23,418 nt of DNA from contig JALLAZ010000100.1 in the NCBI GenBank assembly GCA_036939755.1, positions 1 through 23,418 on the forward strand, in the 5' to 3' direction. The translations under genes and the position numbers were made by a program. This stretch comes from Stephanodiscus triporus. Lineage: Eukaryota; Bacillariophyta; Thalassiosirophyceae; Thalassiosirales; Thalassiosiraceae. Positions 19,026-23,418 of this stretch are shown one piece after another; position 1 is the first letter of the stretch, and each line of letters starts with the position of its first letter. A model generated the notes under the pieces. It searched no databases. It was not told the DNA's origin and saw nothing but the letters and a program-made list of their open reading frames with translations.

Positions 19026-21497
19026 ATGATGACGAACCCATTCAGGCAGCGAAACAATGCAAAAACAACTATATTATTTATCATTATACTATTTGCTATC
19101 GAAACAATAGTTCAACGATGGGTCGATAAAAGTACGCCTCGCCGAACTGATCATGCTGAGCTCTCGCTTGACGAGTACAAAATACATGCTAAGCGACCAC
19201 AACAGATCTCCCCACGTCCTGAAGAGCATTCAGCCTTCTACTCCATCAGTGATAACATAAAAAAAGAGTACGAGCAATGGCACGCGTTGGTATGGAATTT
19301 ATCCCAAATGAAGCTGCAGCCGACGAATTGGACGCCCGACATCAATGATTGGCATCACCACCCAAGAGATAGATCAGATCGTTTTCCAAGCGTCGCTCAA
19401 CGCGTGCAATACTACATGGGAAAGTGGTACAATTCATCAATACCAATGTATGGTCGAAAGTTCGAGAAGGCTACGTTTATACAGCGAAAGACCACCCGTG
19501 AGTTTGGACCATACTCCAACATTTTGGTAAACTTATACAATCTTGATAAGGGTAGATTGCTCCAATGCTACGAGAGCAAGAAGGAAATGAAAGTCTTCTC
19601 TCCATATTGTAGAGATTATACCGATATCGCAATCTTGCACTCTGAAGGGTCGGCGGACGTATTACATTACATTGGTGATGGACTTCCATACATATCCGAC
19701 GAGATCAGGAGGTATCCGTTATTCGCAAAGGTTCGACACCTTTGCGATGCGGACGCAAGCGAATTTAAGGCTAACCCATGCTGGAAAACGGAAAATTGGA
19801 TACAACCAATCCTTCTTCCACTCAATCGAAAGCGACATTATGGAGTGGCGTCGATCGTTCCTGAGAATGATATTCCATGGGAATTGAAAAAAGGCCGGGC
19901 GGTATGGAGAGGAAAGTATCGCAACGCCCACGATGCATCGACTCTTTTGGTCTCCAAGCATCACAACTCGACATTGGTCGACTGTAAGTTTTCCAAGAAT
20001 ACGATAGGCGTTTCTAGGCATTTGGTGGGTTCTTATATGGATATGAAGGATCAACTTACTTACAAATACATCATTTCAATAGAAGGTAACGACGTCTCGT
20101 CTGGCCTGAAGTGGATGCTATTATCAAATTCTGTTGTGTTGACACCTCCGTTTACGATGGAATCATGGGCAATGGAGGGAAAGTTGAAGCCGTTTGTACA
20201 TTTCATTCCGTTGAAAGCTGACATGTCGAACGTTGAAGACATGATTAGGTGGGCAGAAATGCATCCAAAAGAGACCCGATTGATATCAGAACGCAGCACT
20301 CTCTTTGTTTATGACGAATTCTTTCATCCCGATGCCATTAAAGATGAGAAGGAAATTATTATCCGCATTATGGAGCGGTACGAGCAGAACTTTGGACATG
20401 ATGCGGAAACGAGACGACAAACATTAGGAACTCATTCGAACAAGCTTCCGCCAAAACGAGCTAGATTCCCTTCCGTGCAAGAAAGGGTCGAGTTTCTAAT
20501 GGGCAAATGGTATCACAACGAAGATGCTATCTCTATGCAAAGATCAAATCTACGAATTTTGTTCCATTCATCACTGAACAATACCATCTCAAGAGACAGA
20601 CTCTTCATAGCATCTGGGCACCATTTGTCGGAATGTGCCATGGCCAACAGTACATTTTCGAAGGACGTTCGTTTATTGTGCCAATCGTCACTACAACATT
20701 TTGATGAGAGACTCACTGCCGACCTCAAGTCAAATTCATTCAATAGACTTCGCCAGTCAGAAACGGGAGCGAAGATACGGTTTGCTCCTAAATCTTCTTG
20801 GAGGCATGATGGAGACAATGCCATAAAAGAATCCAAGAGGGTAATCCTCGATGACATAATCAAGATAATTTGCATAGGAAACTGCTCACGGGAAGGAGTC
20901 AACGCGAATATAAACACAAGAGCATTCCCATACTTTGCCAGTTACAGGCAAAACAACGATGCCATTCTTTGGCCATTTAATCTCGACTATGCATATGACA
21001 TAGCCAAGTATGGCTGGCTTGAAAATTGGGACATAAATTTTGAAGACAAAACTGCCGATGCAGCAGCGTCCATTGGAATAAGAAAGATACCTTTTACTGT
21101 CAACGAATTATATTCTAAAAAGAATGATCGAATTCGCGATATGCTATCGCACCGGTATTTGTTGGCAACGGATAGCGTGGAGGGCATCAATGAAGACCTC
21201 ATATGGATGCTGCTGAGTAAAAGTGTAGTGCTCATGCCAGGTGAACGACAATTCACATCATCATGGCTGATGGAGAGCTTCCTGGAACCATACTCGCATT
21301 TCATCCCTGTTGCACCCGATTACTCAGATGTCTATGAAAAAATCAACTGGTGTGAAAATAATCTTGAAAAGGCCAGGGATATTTCGGAGCGTGCAACCAT
21401 ATATGTTCATGATATGTTGTTAGACAGAAGCTCGGAAAAGGAAAATGAGGAGATAAAATTTCAAGTAATGGAGAGGTATTCAAAGATTTTCGGATGA
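19026..21497 (+). CDS. Type II membrane protein with tandem GT90 (CAP10-like) glycosyltransferase domains
   Basis: 823 residues, no intron. A basic N-terminus and one hydrophobic segment (about 14-30) predict a Golgi/ER type II anchor with a lumenal catalytic part. Two homologous units follow. Unit 1 starts RFPSVAQRVQYYMGKWY (about 119) and unit 2 starts RFPSVQERVEFLMGKWY (about 480), a period near 361 residues. Unit 1 carries GT90 hallmarks: GRAVWRGKYRN, YKYIISIEG, SGLKWMLLSNSVVLTP, LKPFVHFIPL and the closing IMERYEQNFG. Unit 2 keeps IWMLLSKSVVLMP, LEPYSHFIPV and VMERYSKIFG. It has lost the W-R-G box and the K-Y-x4-EG context, so it is probably a non-catalytic or repurposed domain. GT90 enzymes add xylose or glucose to glycans or proteins (POGLUT, Cryptococcus CAP10). 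The exact donor is unknown. Codon use is AT-leaning, unlike its GC-rich neighbours. A doubled ATG at the start leaves a one-codon ambiguity. Confidence 0.92.
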   Translation: MMTNPFRQRNNAKTTILFIIILFAIETIVQRWVDKSTPRRTDHAELSLDEYKIHAKRPQQISPRPEEHSAFYSISDNIKKEYEQWHALVWNLSQMKLQPTNWTPDINDWHHHPRDRSDRFPSVAQRVQYYMGKWYNSSIPMYGRKFEKATFIQRKTTREFGPYSNILVNLYNLDKGRLLQCYESKKEMKVFSPYCRDYTDIAILHSEGSADVLHYIGDGLPYISDEIRRYPLFAKVRHLCDADASEFKANPCWKTENWIQPILLPLNRKRHYGVASIVPENDIPWELKKGRAVWRGKYRNAHDASTLLVSKHHNSTLVDCKFSKNTIGVSRHLVGSYMDMKDQLTYKYIISIEGNDVSSGLKWMLLSNSVVLTPPFTMESWAMEGKLKPFVHFIPLKADMSNVEDMIRWAEMHPKETRLISERSTLFVYDEFFHPDAIKDEKEIIIRIMERYEQNFGHDAETRRQTLGTHSNKLPPKRARFPSVQERVEFLMGKWYHNEDAISMQRSNLRILFHSSLNNTISRDRLFIASGHHLSECAMANSTFSKDVRLLCQSSLQHFDERLTADLKSNSFNRLRQSETGAKIRFAPKSSWRHDGDNAIKESKRVILDDIIKIICIGNCSREGVNANINTRAFPYFASYRQNNDAILWPFNLDYAYDIAKYGWLENWDINFEDKTADAAASIGIRKIPFTVNELYSKKNDRIRDMLSHRYLLATDSVEGINEDLIWMLLSKSVVLMPGERQFTSSWLMESFLEPYSHFIPVAPDYSDVYEKINWCENNLEKARDISERATIYVHDMLLDRSSEKENEEIKFQVMERYSKIFG

Positions 21498-21960
21498 TGT
21501 GTGCCTATTCTGACTGCCGACCCGCGTTATGATCGGTTGGGATTCAGGTAATATTTCATGTCATGCGTCAAATTCTTTGCATGGACCGAAAGGGTGCACC
21601 TAATCAAGACTTGTGGCATCACACATTTTTCAAACGTCATACATGATTTGTTTTGGTATGGTCTCGTTTTTTTACTATATTCTTGTCGATCATTAATGTT
21701 GGAGTAATTATTGATTCATAAAAGCATACGTGACTTTCATTGTCATCTCTCATTTCCCAAATAAAAGAAATGGAAGAGTCATTCAGAATGTTGATGCTCT
21801 ACTCTCATGCTTTGCTGATTCTTAAATGTGCGATGTGAATCATTCAATACAACGATTCGATTTCATCCAATGGATCGAAAATTTCCATTGAAGTCATGAC
21901 GAAAAGGTGTATTCCCGATCAATTTCTCAGACAATTATCTCACAACAAGACTCTTGTTTC
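21498..21960. other. Convergent 3' intergenic region
   Basis: 463 AT-rich bases between the GT90 stop and the stop of the minus-strand gene at 21961. AATAAA at 21760-21765 is a possible polyadenylation signal for the GT90 transcript. Nothing coding is apparent. Confidence 0.5.
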
Positions 21961-22874
21961 CTATGAGTTGATTCTTTCGGAACGTTCGTTTTCAATCTCA
22001 GAGCAAATGTCATCGAATTTGCCTCTTATCTTCCAGTTGCATGTTCCATTGGCACACAGTGTCTGCCATGGCTGTTGTTGTTTGGCATCTCCAACTAAAC
22101 AAAGAGACGTATTCTCTTCCTCAAATGTAGAATCATATCCCGATAATGAAGTCTCACCCAAACAAGATAAATGATTCAACTCAGCATTCAAACGTTGCGT
22201 CTCCTTCCTTGCCGCTGCCTTAGCCTTTCTTAAACTCCACTGGCCGAACGGTTCCCATCCATTTCTCTCGCCGTGTTGTAAAATAACTTTCTTCCTTATG
22301 TTGGAATGGCAGCGGCATCCATACATACGCACCACAGATATCTCTACCTCTCCAAGTTTATTCTTCTGTTTAATCTGGAATTCAAAAGGGCGGTACTTCT
22401 TCTTGCATACCGGTATACCAATGTTTTTGTAATTGTCCCATCCCCGATGGGTGTCCTCTCCCCATATCTCATTGATGTTCTGGATGGCGCGGCCTTGGAG
22501 AGTGTCAGTCGCAGCTGAAGGATGAAACATGGAGCCCCCATAGAGCTCCCCTTGATTGCGAACTACGGTGGAAATATAGATTGCAGTTAAGTAAGTGCCT
22601 GATTCGGGCATTCAGATAGAGCTCGTTACACAATCACTTACCGGGATATCCACAAATGAATCCGAGAGGCACTCTGAGAATAGAGCAAATGTTCAAGGAT
22701 TCGGGCATGAATACAACGCTTGCAGACAAATGAATAAAGCCCACTACCACGAGACGCAATTAAATAATGGGCGCACAGAACACTGATGTACGACCCGACA
22801 CTGCAATGAAAACCCTCACCTGTGTGGAATCGCACTGGCCGCGACCTTGGATCAGTCGCTCGGCAAGATTCCAT
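21961..22874 (-). CDS. Two-exon hypothetical protein
   Basis: Exon 2 (21961-22562) has a good pyrimidine-rich acceptor. It joins in phase to exon 1, which ends at 22820 with a strong donor (GTGAGG), leaving a 257-nt intron. With the first in-frame ATG (22874) the product is 218 residues and begins MESCRATDPRSRPVRFHT. The same frame stays open upstream to about 23045 without an ATG, so an earlier exon may exist. Features include an aromatic/charged segment (EIWGEDTHRGWDNYK), a CRCH motif (MYGCRCHSN) and a Lys/Arg-rich helix (WSLRKAKAAARKETQRLNAE). There is no signal peptide or membrane span. I do not recognise the family. Another minus frame, 23058-22852, starts with ATG and is very basic; it may be an alternative first exon. 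Confidence 0.6.
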
Positions 22875-23418
22875 AATCCTCGCCGTAAATTCGAGCGTCG
22901 CTTCCGGCGTGACGGCGTTTGAGCGCACGTTGGGAGCGCCGCGTGCCGGACTGGGCGTCTTGTTGACGCTTGGAACGTCTCGTTGACCCGAGCGCACGGG
23001 GTTTGGCGTTGACCGGTGTGGCGCTCCCGCCAACAGTGGATGTGTTTGTTATCGACATGTATAATTATTTGGATGGTCAGACTTCAGTTCACTTGGTGGT
23101 GCTCGATACCATCGAACCAAAAGATCAGAACACCATAAATAGTTGTTATTATCAGCGGCGCCCGCGGCCGTGGCGTGGAGTACGTATGTGTAGATACCAT
23201 TCATCCCCTCTTTCATCGAGCGGTCGCAAACGTCGTGTCCCACGTCGCAAACGCACTTGCCGGGCACGTGGCCTACTAAGTTCTTTAGATACGTATTACC
23301 GCTGCCACGCAAGTGCCGCGCCACATTAAAAAAAATAATTTCCCACAACCCACAAAAGCGAGTCCCCCGATTCAATTCAATAGAATCGTCCCCACCACCC
23401 GCCGCGTCATATCTCCGC
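22875..23418. other. 5' flank of the last gene
   Basis: This holds the upstream part of the open minus frame (to about 23045) and the basic ATG-started minus frame 23058-22852. Beyond 23060 I see no supported gene; open frames on both strands there look like shadows. Confidence 0.35.

Noticed and set aside
19720..19750. Hairpin GCAAAGGT...ACCTTTGC as a regulatory element
   Set aside because: It lies inside the GT90 coding frame, where codons explain the sequence; it is short and shows no other support.
22970..23375. Open frames on both strands at the right edge
   Set aside because: No motif, overlapping each other, and codon use unlike the neighbouring gene.

Overview
The window is nuclear DNA of a eukaryotic alga, most likely a centric (Thalassiosirales-type) diatom. 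The evidence is short GT-AG introns of about 70-260 nt, closely packed genes on both strands, a signal-peptide-plus-transit-like presequence on a plastid-type K+/H+ antiporter, a GT90 glycosyltransferase, and what looks like a selenoprotein. Strongly GC-rich, trinucleotide-repeat-laden stretches (about 7.5-10.4 kb, 11.5-13.7 kb, 14.2-16.7 kb and 17.5-18.6 kb) alternate with balanced or AT-rich DNA. The organism assignment is inference; no ribosomal or organellar marker is present.

Layout: (1) 1-1310 has no confident gene but holds a perfect 66-bp palindrome. (2) 1311-2718 (+) is a thioredoxin-fold/hemerythrin fusion. An in-frame UGA sits exactly where the first Cys of the CxxC active site should be (UGGC), and two SECIS-like hairpins lie in tandem in the 3' UTR. 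(3) 3302-5548 (-) is a long coiled-coil protein. (4) 6135-8906 (-) is a PRMT7-type arginine methyltransferase. (5) 9136-10397 (+) is a two-exon unknown protein, divergent from PRMT7 over a 229-bp shared upstream region. (6) 10587-13729 (-) is a KEA/Kef-type cation/proton antiporter with an RCK domain. (7) 14194-16052 (+) is a 4'-phosphopantetheinyl transferase with a reading-frame change in a repeat tract. (8) About 16245-16918 (-) is a probable spliced gene of unknown function with one membrane segment. (9) 17176-18636 (-) is a putative Fe(II)/2-oxoglutarate-type oxygenase. (10) 19026-21497 (+) is a type II membrane protein with two tandem GT90 domains, the second degenerate. (11) 21961-22874 (-) is a two-exon unknown protein.

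The genes do not form an obvious pathway. Neighbours are arranged as convergent or divergent pairs typical of a compact algal genome. The most notable object is the selenoprotein candidate. Its Sec motif, its tandem SECIS pair, and the hemerythrin metal-ligand helix that appears only beyond a second in-frame UGA support each other and form a testable model.
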